64,000 nt of DNA from assembly GCA_030549495.1 (NCBI GenBank), contig JAUIRK010000170.1:177833-241832 (forward strand). The letters run 5' to 3'. Positions 49,266-62,060 of the stretch are shown here, piece after piece. This DNA comes from Nectonema munidae. Taxonomy: Eukaryota > Nematomorpha > Nectonematoida > Nectonematidae. Position 1 is the first letter of the stretch, and each line of letters opens with the position of its first letter. The position numbers and the translations under genes were made by a program. The notes under the pieces were generated by a model. That model made no database searches, was not told the DNA's origin, and was given only the letters and a program-made list of their open reading frames with translations.

Positions 49266-49278
49266 ATTGCAACTTTAT

Positions 49279-52185
49279 ATAAAATGTCAATCAAAATTTT
49301 GATTGATGATAAAATTGCTTACCAAAACATTCATCCAAATTTTAAATAAAATTAATTTTTTTATAGCAAATCGACCATGCTGATTTCATTTCTCACCTTA
49401 GTTTTCACTATTATTGTGTGAAAATTTATGAAAGTGATAGTCAAATTTGCGATTTACATCTGAAAATTGTATCCAAGGATATTATTCAAATTTTAAATAA
49501 AATAGTTCTTGAAAAAAGCTACGAAGGAATTTCTTCAAGATCAATTGCCAGTGAATTTGATGTTGGCAAAACTCAAATTCAAGCAAAAGAAAATTTTTTG
49601 AAAATGTCGAAGTCTGGGAATGCAGTGCAGATTCTAAGTTTTTCAAAGCTAGAAAAATTACATATGAAGAAATCGATAAAAAAAAAGTGTGGGAGTGGTT
49701 TTGCTACGCAAGGGGTAAAAATATTTCTATTCCTGGACCTAAATACAAGAAGAAGCATTGTGTATAGCTTCAAAGCTCAATCAATCTACATTTTGCGCAT
49801 ATAATGGTTGGTTGAAGTCATTTCTATTGTGACATAATATTAAATGTTACATACTTTCTGGTGAAGCATCTGAAGTAAGTGAAGAGGTGGTAAGTGACTG
49901 GGTTAAAAGAATTCCTATCATCTTTAAGGATTATGGAAGAAAAAACATATTTAATGCTGACGAAACAAGCCTTTTTTTTAGATCGATTTCCAAAAGAAGC
50001 TATGCTATCAAAGGAGATAAATGCAAAACGGGAAAATGTTTAAAAGAGAGATTAACTTTAATGCTAACATGTTCAGCAGAAGGAGAAAAATTCAAACCTC
50101 TCATTATTGGTAAATCTAAAAATCCTCGTTGTTTTCGTGGTTTCAATATTGAAAAATAACCTTTAATATACAGGCACAACAGTAAGTCTTCGGTGAGTAG
50201 TGCCATTTTTAAAGATTGGTTGAACATATTAAACAACAAAATGAAATCAGAAAATAGAAAAATTGCACTTTTAGTTGATAACTGTGCCGCTCATCCTCCA
50301 ACTGAAGTTTCGAATGTTCAGCTCATATTTTTACCGCCAAACACAACATCTATACTTCAACCATGTGATGCTGGAATAATTAAAAACTTTAAATCTTTCT
50401 ACAGAAGAAAATTATTTAATCATTTACTCTTGCATATGAAAGATGTAGAAAATATTTCATATTTTGCCAAAAAAGTAAGTGTTTTTGACAGCATTCAGTG
50501 TTGCCTGAAACAGTAAAAAAGTGCTTCAATAAGTGTAGTTTTTTGCAAGATATAATGCAAGAAGGTCTAAACAACAATGCAATTGGGGTCACTCAATGCC
50601 TTGATGATAAAAAGGTAGAAGCTTTGCTGGAAGATACTACATGGGAATAATATGTTCAATGCAACGATGACATCGAAACTTGTGAATCTTATTCCTTCGA
50701 TGTAGAAAATTCAGAAGAAAAAATGGGACAAAATGAAGAAGAGAAAGAAGAAGAAGAAGCTATTGAGAATGAAGAAACTGTCCTAGTCACTTCTAAAGAT
50801 GCTTTAAATTCTCTTGAAGTTGTGCGAAATTTTGCTCTTCAGATTAATTCATCAGAACTTCTCGAAATTGCAAATAAAGGCAAAGAAATCATAGAAAAAA
50901 AGAAAAATACTCAATTTGAAACAAACAACATTGGACGCATTTATGAATAAATAAATTTTTTTTTCTTTGATTAGATTTTTTGATATTTTTCATCATTTGA
51001 GATTCACGACCATTTCTGAATTACGACAAAAAAGTTGGCTTTAGTCTTGGTCGTAAGTCTTAAGTTCTACTGTATACTAAATCAATCATGCTATTACATT
51101 TCTGTAGTCGATGTCAAAATGTCTAAAAGTATCAATCAATTTTGCGGTTTGAGTGTAAAATTTTTCTCCAACCATGTTGTTTAAATTTTAAATAAAATAG
51201 ATACTTTTATATTAAATCAATCATGCTAACTTCATTTCCAAACCCATTTTTACATATTAGCATGTGAAAAATTCTAAAAGTGTCAATCAAATTTGTGGTT
51301 TATGCCTGAAAATTGTATCTAAGAATATTATTCAAATTTTAAAAAGAAGTATTTTTGTATGCTAAATCAACCATGCCTATTTAAATTGGGGAATAATTTT
51401 TCGCAATTAGGTTGTTAAAATGTCTAAAAGTGTCAATCGATTTTGCAATTTAGGCCTTAAAATTTTCTCCAAGAATATTAATTAAATTTTAAACAAAGTA
51501 TATATTTAATACCAAGTGGAACATGCTGATTTCATTTCTCAACTCAGTTTTAGCCATTAGGATGTGATAATGTCTAAAAATTTCAATTAAATTTGCGGTT
51601 TACGTCTAAGAAAGTGTTTCGAAAACAGTTAACTACATTTTAAATAAATATATATATTTTTAAAATATATCAAGTCAACCATGGTGATTTCATTTCTTGA
51701 CTTATTTTTTCCAATTAGAGCGTGAAAATAGCAATCATATATGTTGTTGACGAGAAAAAATTATTTCTAGAATATTATTTATATTTTCAATCAAATATAT
51801 TTTTTATACTAGATCACCATGCTGATTTCATTTATGGAATTAGTTTTCGTAATTAGGTTGTGAAAATTTCAAACAAATTTTTTAGTTTTGCCTGCATTTT
51901 TTTTCGAAAAATTGACTAAATACCATTTTTACTAAGTTTTGACTATTACTGTCAAAAAATTCATCAAAATGCAAATAGAATTAGTGATGTATGTTGAAAA
52001 TTATCTCATAAACATACTTTCATATTTTAAATAAATATATTTAAAATTTTACTATTACGATGATGAATTCATTTCAGGACTTAATTTTTGTAATTAGGGC
52101 GCAAGAATGTGTGGAATTATCAATCAAGTTTGACATTTCGGAAAAATCCAATTCTGAAAAAATATAATTTTCAGATATTTTCATT
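49279..52185 (+). repeat. ~150-bp satellite, copy B
   Basis: Duplicate of the decayed satellite at 12785-15690, again interrupted by the Tigger element at 49505-51072. No independent monomer change was noticed. Confidence 0.8.
49505..51072 (+). mobile_element. Tigger element, copy B
   Basis: Copy of 13011-14578 with the same missing left end, same internal breaks, same DDD motifs (FNADETSLFF, LLVDNCAAHP, LQPCDAGIIKNF) and same right end before TA. It arose by segmental duplication, not transposition. Confidence 0.9.
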
Positions 52186-52244
52186 TCTGTACTCTATTAT
52201 GGATATTAAATTGTTAAAATGGAACGAAAGTATTAACAGATTCA

Positions 52245-53905
52245 TTTTTCTTCTCATCTCGGTTTCCTTGTGATTCCTTCCAAATAACTTCTTTGAGTCC
52301 TTCCGTGAATTTCTTCCGTGGTCTTCCTCTTCTTCCTTCTATCATTTCGAATGTACACAACCTTTATAATCCCTATTCTATCTTGATGTGACCACCAAAG
52401 GCTAACTGTCTCTTGTATATTGTAGTTAATAACATTTTTTTGGTTTTAACTTTATTTAATATTTCTTTATTCGCAAACTTTTGGATGCAAGATGTTCGTA
52501 ATACTATTGTCCATATTTTCAGTTCAAACGCTTCTAATTTTCTTCTCTAGTTTTTGTTTATAATCCACGCTTCACATCCATATAACAATGTAGATCATAT
52601 ATAGCATTTAGCTATTCTTTTTCTCATATTTATTGATAATTTTGTATTCCTAAGTATCTTTCCGAATTTTTTCATGGCACAGTTTCTTATTTCCTCCTAT
52701 GTATACAAACTGTTCCACTTGATCAATTACTTCATTTCCTACCTTCAGTCTTATCTTCGGGCTTCTTTCTTTTTTCGTAATCACCATTGTTTTCTTTTTT
52801 TTCTTATTTATTTTTATCCCATGGCCTCACTTTTTTGGTCGACTTGTTTTATAAGATGTTTTAATCTCTCTTTGCTATCAGCTATCAATAATGTATCATC
52901 TGCATACCCAATGTTGTTGATGTTTTTTCCAGCTATCTTTATGCCATCACCCTCAACATTCCTCATTATAATTTCAGCGTAGATATAAAAAGATCCTATG
53001 ATAGCACGCAGCGTTGTCTAACTACTCTTTTTATTTTAATCCAAGATGTCATCTCCTCCCCTACTTTCACTTCTAATTTTGCATCTTATATATATTTTCT
53101 ATTATTTTTAAGTCTTTAGGATCTATTTAAATGTTTTTTTTCAATATTTAGTAGTTCATTATGCATTACCCTATAAAATGCCCTTTCCTAATCTATAAAG
53201 CATAAATATACTTCTTTATGTACTTCTATTACATTTTCCACTATTCGGTTCAATGTATATATGGCATTGATTGTTCCCGAGTTTGCAACAATCCAAACTG
53301 TTCTTCTGCTATTTCTTTCTTTATTTTGTTCGTTATCCTCTCTGTTATTGCTTTTAGTATTATTTTTGCTGTGTGATTTATAATACTTACTGTTCTGTGC
53401 TGTTCACATCTCATAGTGCCTTCAATCTTCCATATTGTTATCATTAGCGTCTCAATCATTTGATTTGGCATTTTTAAACTTACATATATCTTATTTGCCA
53501 TATCGGTAATAATATCTACTCCTCTTTCCCCCATGGCTTCAAGCATTTTTTTAGATAATGCATCTTTCCCTATTGTCTTACCTTTTTCGTATTTCTAAGA
53601 GATTTTTGAATTTCCTCTCTCATGATTTCAGGTCATTGTTCGTTTGTTTCTAAATCTGTTCCTTTGTTATCATAATCAATAACTCTCATATATACTCTTC
53701 CCATCTATTTTTGATGTCCTTCATTTCCATAAAAATTTACCTTGCTTATTCATAATAAAGTTGTTTTGATTATTGCCGTTTTTTCTGTATATTGTTTTGT
53801 TTATCTTTTCGTACATTTCTCTTGAGTTTATTTTTGATAGTTCTTCAATTTCGGCACGTTCTTATTCATCCATTTTTCTTTTGATTTTGGAGGATTTTAC
53901 TAAAC
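52245..53905 (-). pseudogene. LINE-B fragment, copy B
   Basis: Copy of 15750-17410 with the GYADDTLLIADSKERL catalytic region and the same breaks. One T-run is a base longer near 52800, which lengthens a spurious plus-strand frame. Confidence 0.85.
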
Positions 53906-54084
53906 TAGAACTCAAATTTGAAGGATATAAATTTAAGCTTTATCAAAATTTTTAAGCTATTTTTATCTTATTTTGGGTAATAGTTTAATTAAAAGCGAAA
54001 ATTGACTTTTTATCATAAAACTTAGAGTAACATAATAATATATCAAAAACTTATAAGTTTATTATAAGAAAGTAACTAGATTAA

Positions 54085-54515
54085 GAACTAAGAGGATTAA
54101 GTAACATCATCCGTCTAGGACACTTTTTAGCATACATATCAATAATGGTGTCAATATCCAATCAAATGTATCTGTGAACAAAAAGAAGAATGAGAGCATT
54201 AAAACGATCCTCATTCATTGAACTGCGAAGTGAATTGATGTGGTAAAACTTAATTTGTATAATAAATTTACAAAAAAAAATTTGATAATATAAAAGTAAT
54301 AAGTGTTACACTTAACTTCGATTGAAACATAAAAAACTTCTTAGGGCTTCTCACTTTAGAGAAAGATTGAATCTAAAAAACTATAGTTGATGAAGCCATC
54401 ATAATATTTGAGTTTTAAGAAGTGAATTAGATCAAGAAAAATTTTCAAGCAATTGGCAATGCAATTTTAGGGAGGCGGGGCGTACGCCTGTTCCGCCCCT
54501 TTAAATCCGCTAGTG
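54085..54515 (-). mobile_element. hAT (ZMYM1-like) remnant, copy B
   Basis: Duplicate of 17590-18020, with the same LRSSMNEDRFNAL block and GC-rich end. No change of note. Confidence 0.6.
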
Positions 54516-55034
54516 GTTAGTCTTGGAGATATTATGTGGTGCGGTCTCCAGTTCTCTTCCATACCTTAATTGTAAGCTACGGACATAGCATTTGCCTAAT
54601 TTGACTAACTGCAAGGCAACAGTAACTAGGCTTATTTGAAGGCGGCCTTACTTGCCTTGTCACGACATCGTCCTTAACACGGAGCATTTTAACTTGTAGA
54701 AAGGAGTCATCCAATTAACTATTTCGTCTCGTTATGTCGTAACTGTTTGTTCGCGCTGTTTATCATTAAACGAAGCTTGCTTATGTCGCAGCTAACCACC
54801 ATATCTGATGGCATATTATAATCATCAATTGACAAAAAAAATGATGCCAAAATTTTCAAACATTTAGAGTTACCATGACTACGATAGATACTAATAGGAG
54901 AAGATGTAGATATTCTCAAAAAAAAATTTATAAATGTGAATCGAATAGTTTGAAAAATACAAGAAGAGTGCTTTATATTTGAAGTGTAAATAACAACCAA
55001 AATGATGAAGAAAAACATACATTAAACAAACTCA
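54516..55034. other. Unrecognised stretch, copy B
   Basis: Same content as 18021-18539: a partly open minus-strand frame of unknown origin. Confidence 0.35.
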
Positions 55035-57336
55035 TATGACATAAAATAAATAAACATAAACTTGACCTCTGGCAAAAACATATTTCATCTAACTGGCAGT
55101 GGCGGATACAGGAGGGGGCGGCGGCTCATGGGCCTAGCCCCACTCCTCCTCCCTATGAAAAGTGGCTTCGAAAATTACCCTTACATATATAAAAAATAAA
55201 TTTTGCAATTTATTCATGACAAAATAATGTTAAAAATATGAAAACATAGGTAATTAGTGATTCTAAAAGACATAATAGAGCTGTCGTATTCTCTGAAGAC
55301 TTTTAGCAAAAATGCAAAAAAAATTAAGAAATTTCTGGATCTGCCACTGCTAACTGGGCACACAAAACTAACACACAAACATATTGGAACACGATTTAAT
55401 GGAAAAACAAAAACAAACAACGCACAAATTGCAGAAGCTTTCAACAAGCAATTCACAAACATGCTAACAAAGCAAACTAACAAAACACTCATAACATCAA
55501 ATAAATCATTAAATCAACTGCCTAAGACTCACATAACTATTAACGAAAAAAAAAGTATCAGAGGCACTTCATAACGCAAAATCTAGTAAAGCTCTAGGAC
55601 CTGACAACTTAACAAGTTTACATCTTAAACACTTAGGTCCAACTGCCATCTCCCTATCAAGCCTTTTTAGTTTAGCTATTAACACCAACACAATTCCAGA
55701 TATTTAGAAAACATCACGAGTTATCCCTATTCCAAAACCAGTCAAAGACAAAAACATAAACTCATCATATCGTCCTATTTCTCTGCTTTCTCCAATCATG
55801 AAATTATTAGAAAAAGTTATTCTCAAAAACATAAAAATGTCATTCAAAATCTGGGTTTCATAAAATGTTATTTAACTACCACAGCACTACAGACGCTACA
55901 CAACATCATTGCCAGCGGATTTAACACCAAAAAACCTTTCACAGGATAATTACAGCAACACTTGTTCTAACCTCGGCATTTGACACAATTAACATTAACC
56001 TTCTAATTCATAAACTTGTTTAAAACACTACCATTAATGCTCAATACATAAAGTTTTTAGCAAACTACTCACGCGGAAGATACTCGTACACAGAGTACCA
56101 AAACAGTAAAACCTAAATAAGACGCCCACACTCAGGCGTTCCACAGGGTAGTTCACTTTCTCCTATCCTCTTCAACATTTACATGTCAGACATACCAACA
56201 CCAGACAAGAATCAAATAAGCCTAATCACATACGCTGATGTCAATATCATAACATCAACACACTCAAGTACCGAATTAGCCCAAGAAAACATTCACTCTT
56301 ATTAAATAAGGTAAACATATGGCTAAAACAAAATGATTTAATAATCAACACAGCAAAATCTCAATCAACAATTTCACCCAAGCAAACACAGAACAAAACA
56401 CAAAACTCAATCTTACTATTGACAAAACCTTAATAAACACTAACAAAAACCCAAAAATAATAGGATTAAAATTCGACCCCAAACTCACATACAACAAGAA
56501 CGCGCAAAACACTAATGAAAAAGCAAACAAAACTGTAAACATTATTAGAGCATTAACTGGCACAAAATGTGGGAAAAACAAAGAAATTCTCATCAACACC
56601 TACAAAACTATTACACGACCCATACTAGAATATGGATCCACAATATGGGAATCTGCTATATTTCACACTAACTTGAAAATGTTACAAACAATTCCAAACA
56701 AAACACTGCGTTTAGCAACAGGTAACACCGAGTACACTAACATACAACAACTTCACAGAGAAACATCCATACTTCCTCTAAAAGAACACATTAATTTACA
56801 CGTGTCTAACTTGAGAGCCAAAGCAGCACAAAAAAATCGCCCATTAAACAAGTTCTACCGCGCTCAAAACCCACACAGGCACATGAAAAATACTATATTT
56901 CAAGACAACGAACTTATCTTTTATGACACATGTCAAAACAAAGAAGACAATCAAAATCAAACATGCGTCAACAAAGCAATACACACAAGCAGTAAGCGAT
57001 TATCTCTCCACACGCAAACATAACAAGCTCATAAATATTTCTCCACAAAAATTGACACATATGAAGAAACACTATCATTTAAATGAAGACATACACTTGC
57101 TCAACTTAGAGCCAAGGAGTGACCATTGCTTCGCCAATATCTTCACAAGATAAATCCAAAAACACATACAAATCAACTCTGTCAGTTTTCAATCAACACC
57201 CACACAACACTCATCATTTATTTAACTGCCGACATATTTTCACGACACTAAAACCCATTCACTTATGGTCAAAGCCATACAAAATAGTTAACCTACTTAC
57301 TTTGTGGGGAAACCGTTTAGCAGAAGCTTGGATCTG
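55035..57336 (+). pseudogene. LINE-C fragment, copy B
   Basis: Copy of 18540-20840 with the same RT motifs and the same Val in place of the second YADD Asp. It differs at six positions within 55463-55538 and by one extra A in the following A-run, which adds a frameshift absent from copy A. The patch changes FTNIITKQ to FTNMLTKQ and KISNKALNQ to ITSNKSLNQ. Confidence 0.88.
55097..55349. mobile_element. hAT-type MITE, copy B
   Basis: Same ends and same ctaactgg target duplication as at 18602-18854. One substitution near 55186. Confidence 0.9.
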
Positions 57337-58237
57337 ACTCATTTACATGTATTATATATTATATTATATATTATAAATATATATATATTATTTCTAGCTA
57401 TATGTAGAAGTCTGCAAAAAGCCAGCAGTACCTTATGGTGCATTTTTGCGGGTTGGCTGAAATTATACTGTTTTATCGCTGCTGCTGCGATAGTGTACCA
57501 AAATTCTACACTTTTCTCTTGCTTTTATGGAAATACTTTCTCAGTGAAACAAAGCTTTGTTTTGAACTGATAGATTATACTCATATAGAGATTGTATAAT
57601 CTATCTAGAGGCTAACAACAACAACAACACAAAGATTCATACATACAAGTTTCAAAAGTCTCATTGCAAAAAGTCATATCTAGGAAGATTTTTCTCTCAA
57701 GGTATGATCATTGATCAACGATGAGAACTTTTTGTCTGACTATATTGTTCAATTTCCTTTATTGAATGTTTTCAATAATAGACTAGATGGCTTTTGGAAA
57801 GAAAAAATATTTGATGACATTTAATACCTTATATACTTGAATTTTTTCCATCTGCACTTTAAGATATTTTGTTCATTTTATTGATACTTTGAATAGTTTT
57901 TTCAGACAAATATTGAAATTGACGTCAAAGCAGAGCTTAAAAATTTGGCTAATAAATTTTTAAGAATCATATTTATATGTAGACATTTAGAAATTTTGTC
58001 AAATGAAAATTAAATTTGCACGTGAGTAGCCTTCTCTATAGTAATTAAATGTAAGTGCAAAAAGTCTACGACATAATATATGCAACGTTAAAGCTTCATT
58101 ATTATAGTTTTTAATTTATAGGTTGTTTGATGCATTATTAACAATTTGAAAGTTTAAGGTTGCTCATTTAAAGGTAATACGAGGATAATTTGTAAATATA
58201 TGTACAAAAAACGAGGTTAAAGGAGTATTCAGGTGTG
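57337..58237. other. Upstream region of the peptide gene, copy B
   Basis: Same TA-rich repeat and the same 12-bp inverted repeat as in copy A (now near 57569-57605). No other feature is seen. Confidence 0.5.
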
Positions 58238-58245
58238 TATATAAG
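58238..58245 (+). promoter_or_regulatory. TATA box, peptide gene copy B
   Basis: TATATAAG, 72 bases before the start codon, unchanged from copy A. Confidence 0.65.
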
Positions 58246-58309
58246 GTTTTGCGATTTGGCAATGAGCAAATAGGCATATTTATACTACACTCTTTTAAAC
58301 TTTTCCAAT

Positions 58310-60683
58310 ATGAAAATTTTAACTTTTATCTGTTTATTTGTGACGCTGGTGTTATCAAGCTCCCTTCAAGGTATTATAAAAGTTAATTTTGGTTCCATAT
58401 TTTCAAAAAAAGGCCATTTTTCGACGTTTAGGGAAATAGAAGTAGCAAAAATTACTAATTCAATATCAAAGATCGTAAATTAACATCCTTGTATATAAAC
58501 ATATTTCCAAAGATACATAGACTACGTTTAAAAGCATAATACTTTTATAAAATCTTGTTTCTGCGAAATATTTGAACATCTTCCGTTTTTTTTACGCGCC
58601 TATTTTGATTGTTTTAAATTCTATTTCCTTAAATTTGATGACATTGTTCACATTTGTTTGAAATTATATTTCTCTAAATTCTGAAGTGATCAAAAATGTA
58701 TATTAAAAGTCAGGAGATAAAACTAATTAGTCTGGAAAGCATTTAACTAAGAAATCGATTGATTTCTATTTTTCAAATAATAATAAAATATTTTCATACA
58801 GATTCCACACTTAAACTTATTCTAGTTCTTAAGTTAAGATATGAAAGCGAGAATAGTATCTAATGCACTTATTCTTCTTATACAAGATATATCTTTCTTC
58901 GTACAGACAAATCTAGTTCACACTTGCGACCTTAAAGCCCACAATTCCACCTAGCGTTAAAAATTGCAAGCATTTTTAAAATATCAGACATTAAATAATC
59001 ATGGTTATCGGAGGTTGAAGTTATAAAATTCAAACTATCGTAAATGATTGATTTACAGCGTGTATGAAAAATGACAGAATACAATATAGTCAATTAAAAA
59101 TCAGTTTAAGAAATAACGACCTTAGGAAAGAAAACTCACGGAGAAAATGTGATTTGAAAATAAACTCTTACCTGGTTCTATTTGGTTAGTAAAAACCTTT
59201 AAAGTAACTTTTTGATTTCAATTTCAAAAATTTCATTATATTCTTATTGTTTATGGCAAGCAATGCCATAATTTAACCAATACCTTCTTAACTATACCTA
59301 AAATGTAACTAGGTAATTAACTAACTAACCAGTTAATTAATCAACAAGCAAATTAAAGCTAAAAATATTTTTATTTAAGACTTCTTCTTAAGTGATTCTT
59401 ACTATAAATTATTCCATCCCACAATTCAAGAATATCAAAAAATATTAAGTGTCCTTGCTTGGTTAACCAGGGTCTGTATAAAGTGTATAGGAATGAGTGA
59501 GCGTGTAAGGGTGTAAGAGAGTACATATATTGGGACACTAAACTTCGCAAAAATTGAAAAAAAAAATATAAATCAAGCAAAGCTTTTATAAATTACATTT
59601 TCCTTCTTAGAATAAAAGACTTTCCGAAAGCAAATTGACACTTAGGTTGAGATTCAAATCATTTAGTTTAAAATATTTGTATATTTTGAATTATTTCAAC
59701 TATCCATTTAACAGCATATGGTATATCAAAGCTCATAATGAGTTAAAGTCAGTTTGATGATTGCATTTAATTTAGTGTAAAAAAAAGCAAACAATGTTAA
59801 AACTTTGTGGAAAAAACTTATTAATATCATTTAAATTTTACATATTATAGATTGAAAAAAAAACATTTTTGACTTTAATATCCAATTATTAATTATTTAG
59901 ACTTCATATAGGCGCATAGATTCTGATTATGGCGATTACCGTAGTTAAGAAACAAACGAACTATCCATTAGTGCTGAAATTTTTTCCTAAACTCCCACAA
60001 ACTAATCTTATTTATAGGGTTGACTTTGTTGAGAGGTGACTGTTTTGAGGGATTTTTTACTGTATCATATGTTTATAGTGTTAAATTCTTTTATAGTGTG
60101 AATTATCTAACTCTACTATTATTACGTTTCACAATTCTGCATAAAATTTTGTTATTTAGACAATGAAGAACTGTTAAGAAGAGTGTCTAGAAGTGGAGAA
60201 GCTTGTGATATGGCATGCGTAAGTTCATGCTTCTCTATTCGTTGTATACAATTCAGTGGCAGCCCACAATATGATGTTCTAGCCGTTGATTGCAACAGTG
60301 TGCCCCTTAAAGAAAAATTAATTCAGCCTCAATCATTTGGATTTTTGAATTATGTGAAAAGACTTTCACTTTGACATGTAAAGCAATAGAATGATCTCGT
60401 TCTAACTTTTGACGTTTTGACACAGAGCTTTTCTTATATTATAAATCTAAATGCGCATCCTATTATATATGGGAAGAGAACATTATGGAATCAAAGTAGT
60501 TCTTCAAGTAAAACTGAATAAAATGAAACTCAGTCCAAAATAATATTTTCGTTATCTTTCACCTTTAAAAAAAAAGTCTTCTTGTGTTCTAAAGATAAAA
60601 AATTTTTTTAGATACAATGCAAAGCCGAATGTCAAAATTCTCCCAATGATTTGATGGAATGTTATGCGCAATGTGAAAATTAA
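58310..60683 (+). CDS. Small secreted cysteine-rich peptide, three exons (copy B)
   Basis: Exons 58310-58370, 60160-60218 and 60612-60683 give the same 63-residue product as copy A: signal peptide, EELLRRVSR linker and the six-cysteine core C-x3-C-x2-C-x3-C-x9-C-x3-C. The only coding difference is a silent ACA to ACG at threonine 12. Splice sites, TATA box and poly(A) signal are all kept, so both copies should be expressible. Introns differ by a few bases, mostly in homopolymer lengths. The function is unknown; secretion and a disulfide-stabilised fold are inferred from sequence only. Confidence 0.75.
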
Positions 60684-60770
60684 CTACAACAACAATTGTG
60701 ACGCTGATCACTGGCTTTCTTTATGGCACTTATAAATATTTAACCTCCACAAATCCACTTTATCTTTTGA

Positions 60771-60776
60771 AATAAA
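60771..60776 (+). terminator. Poly(A) signal, peptide gene copy B
   Basis: AATAAA 88 bases after the stop codon, as in copy A. Confidence 0.65.
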
Positions 60777-61834
60777 ATAATTTTTCACAACCATTAAACT
60801 TTTTAATCTATGTGTGGATCCAGCCGACATCTTTTGATGACGCTGACGATTTCTGGATTCTCTTTTTTGACCAGTGATTAAAATATGAAACGTTTGCTTT
60901 GAACATCATTCGTGACAGTGAGGACTTTTATAAATTCATCAAAAATTACTAGATATCAACAATTGAAATTTTTACTATATGATATTCAGATATAAAAAAC
61001 TTACAATCAATTTATTTCAAAATTTTATATATCAGTGTTTATGGAAATAAAATGAAAATTCATCTTGTTAAAACATTCTTTCTAATTTATGTTGAAATTT
61101 TTGACTTTTAACAAAACTAAAAAGTTTTTTCTCTGCTAATTTTTTTAAACAATCTTTATAATAATATAAAAAATGGGAAATCTCAATGAAAAAATTTGCG
61201 TAAAAATTTTTACACATAAAAATCTGGCAAATAATAAGCCATTTGATTAACATGTGAGTTTCTCAAGCCTGGAAAATATAAGGATTAATTCCAGATTAAA
61301 ATATAGATCCTTTAAATTTTTGCAGAGCACTAGTGGAAGTGCTTTTATCAAAATTTTCTCATCCTGCAAAATATATACTTTTCAATCCATCCAATTGATG
61401 AAGTAAGCCAAGAACATTTTGCTTGCTATACTGATGATAAAAAGGTTAACGTGTAGATTGTGTCATACAAACAAAATGTAAAAAAATATAAAGTTGGTAT
61501 TCATGTGAAATGCTTTGTAGATTTTCATAGCAATTAATATTTGGTAAAAAATTGATATTTCCATAATAACCTGTAACTATTTTAAAACAAGTTTTTTCAA
61601 TTTCAAAAACTGTTATACATTTATAATTTGCCCACATCTGTCACGCCCCGTACCTACAATAAAAACAATTTAATTCCCGCGATCACCGCGCACTTAAAAT
61701 TTTTAAACCCACGATTTTAAATTTAAACCCTCAACCGCCCTAACTTATGACACATCAATTTTAATTGATAAAGAATATAATTTAAATGCTACTGTTTTTA
61801 TACATTGAATTTTTACGATGTTAGATTTAAAACA
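60777..61834. other. AT-rich spacer, copy B
   Basis: Same as 24278-25334. No gene recognised. Confidence 0.45.
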
Positions 61835-62060
61835 AAATTTTTTTTATTGTGCTGTTTAGAAATAAAATATCATCAAAGTTTGGGTTTTTTTAAAGCCCCT
61901 CTTGGAGAAATAACATTGCCAGAAAGACTGAAGTTACGCTCGATAGCAGCACTTGTTGCCATAACACATAAAACATTACGCGCAACATCAGAAAGTGTTG
62001 GAAAGCAGTAGATTTTCCTTTCCACCATGTTAAAATGTTGGAACAGTTTTCAACCAATAA
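61835..62060 (-). pseudogene. hAT transposase C-terminal remnant, copy B
   Basis: Duplicate of 25335-25560 with the same MATSAAIERNFSLSG block. A plus-strand open frame across it is only its shadow. One G fewer near 61884 than copy A. Confidence 0.8.

Noticed and set aside
61805-62011. 68-residue plus-strand frame in copy B
   Set aside because: It overlaps the minus-strand hAT transposase remnant and is open only because of a one-base difference from copy A.
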